Positions 62,963-64,000 of a stretch of 64,000 nucleotides of DNA are shown here, piece after piece (the first letter of the stretch is position 1; every line of letters begins with the position of its first letter). Source of the stretch: Eulemur rufifrons. Taxonomy: Eukaryota; Chordata; Mammalia; Primates; Lemuridae. The notes under the pieces are model-generated. The model was not told where the DNA came from and ran no database searches. It saw only the letters and a list, made by a program, of their open reading frames with translations. Location: contig NC_090983.1 in assembly GCF_041146395.1 (NCBI RefSeq), positions 65,169,501-65,233,500 of the forward strand, written 5' to 3'. Position numbers and translations under genes: made by a program.

Positions 62963-64000
62963 ATATTGGACAGTGTAGATACTGAACATTTCCATAGTTG
63001 CAGAAAGTTCCATTGCACTGGATAGATCACATTGTCACCAATTTCTCCAGTATATAGGTTTCTATTATTTACAAGTATCCTCCTCTTCTCTGAAAAAAAT
63101 ATATATATTGCTTATCAGAAGCCTGTGAATTTTTTTCCCTACTGAATAATATTCCCTAAATAATAAATAAAAGAAATGTTAGGATTTGAAATGATTAGGT
63201 AGAAGCAAGTTTGGATTTTATAATAAAGATTTTATTAAACCTTAAAAATATATGCCAAAATGTGTTTAACAAGAGAATGATAGAGGCAGTCCTTAACTTT
63301 TCCATGTCCATGTCCATAATCCAAGATTACAACATGGAAACAACCTACAAATACCATATGATTTATGAGATTATTTTTCATATGTAAATTTTGAAAATAA
63401 TTTTTTAATTGTATAACCACACCTTGAAAAGAGCATAGAACACAGAAAAAAGTCAAACTGATACATAAAACAATGATTAAATATTTTAGTACCTATTACT
63501 TTAAATGGATTTCAGAGTTAATCATTTATTTCCATGTTCAGATTGAGTTATGTGAGAAAAAACAGGTATTCTGTTCATTTAGTTCTTTGAATCTTTTTAC
63601 TGAGGTAGGTAGGGATAATATTCTTACTTTGTAGGTATATAGTGTTGTCAAGTAAAGGTTAAGACTTGTCTATGCTAAAACTGATTACATAAAGAACCAC
63701 TTTCTCTATTTTGGGGCAGAGTATTAGAAAAAATAAAGATAATACATGCTAATTGCTAGAAAATACTTACAGGATGAATATCATGACTTAGAATTCTTTT
63801 CCCACATTGGTAAGTGGGTAACATTTGTGGATGTTTTCTCAGGGTAAATATAGTTGAGGTTTTCTCTCTGTGTATTTACTAAAATGTTGACTTGTAGAGA
63901 AATGGCACATAACCACTATATTAGTTGAATTATGTTTTCATAAAATGTAACTTTACTTTTTATATGTGTAATTTGAATGCATTTCCTAGTTTTGAAATGA
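62963..64000. other. Unassigned AT-rich intronic sequence to window end
   Basis: No Alu or other clear repeat and no exon. The minus frame at 63235-63456 has no recognisable content. Confidence 0.5.

Overview
This window is nuclear DNA of a strepsirrhine primate, most probably a lemur. The main evidence is the Alu population. The dimeric Alus carry 'CCTAGCACTCTGGGAGGC' near the 5' end, a long linker with 'AGAAAGAAATTATATGG' followed by 'AAAAATATATATAGAAAA', and 'GCTGTGAGCTAGGCTGACGCC' type right arms. These are lemur/galago features, not the AluS/AluY pattern of monkeys and apes. I see no tRNA-derived galago-type SINEs, so lemur is preferred over galago. No protein-coding exon can be supported anywhere. 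The listed open reading frames are chance frames in Alu, L1, L2, LTR or AT-rich intronic sequence.

Layout. 1-12.7 kb: intergenic or upstream sequence with an MLT1-like LTR, L2 fragments, old L1, a few Alus and a perfect 46-bp tandem duplication. 12.7-14.3 kb: a promoter region. It holds a candidate non-coding 5' exon ending at a consensus splice donor at 13364/13365 (plus strand), two credible splice acceptors, a perfect cAMP-response element, and a CpG island lying mostly 3' of the donor. 14.3-64 kb: most simply read as the first part of a very long plus-strand intron, with several unique, conserved-looking non-coding blocks (about 16.74-17.05, 19.63-20.26, 42.23-42.42 and 42.54-42.76 kb) set among repeats.

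Repeats dominate the right half. A full-length but dead L1 lies on the minus strand (45076-52060, with target-site duplications) and contains two Alus and one unidentified 162-bp insert. There are about 33 Alu or Alu-monomer copies. From about 32 kb to the end all 19 are on the minus strand, as are most L1s; this agrees with a plus-strand transcription unit. Alus are absent from 7.43 to 17.93 kb, around the promoter, and from 39.6 to 43.55 kb, around two conserved-looking blocks, as often seen near developmental regulators.

I could not identify the gene. It behaves like a developmental regulator with non-coding 5' exons and a giant first intron. MEF2C and MBNL1 are loose guesses only, and aligning 13002-13364 to any primate genome would settle it. 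No dramatic new system (CRISPR, operon, virus) is present. The most useful leads are the promoter/exon architecture, the conserved blocks, the strand-biased Alu landscape, the small unidentified insert in the L1, and a two-copy unclassified repeat.
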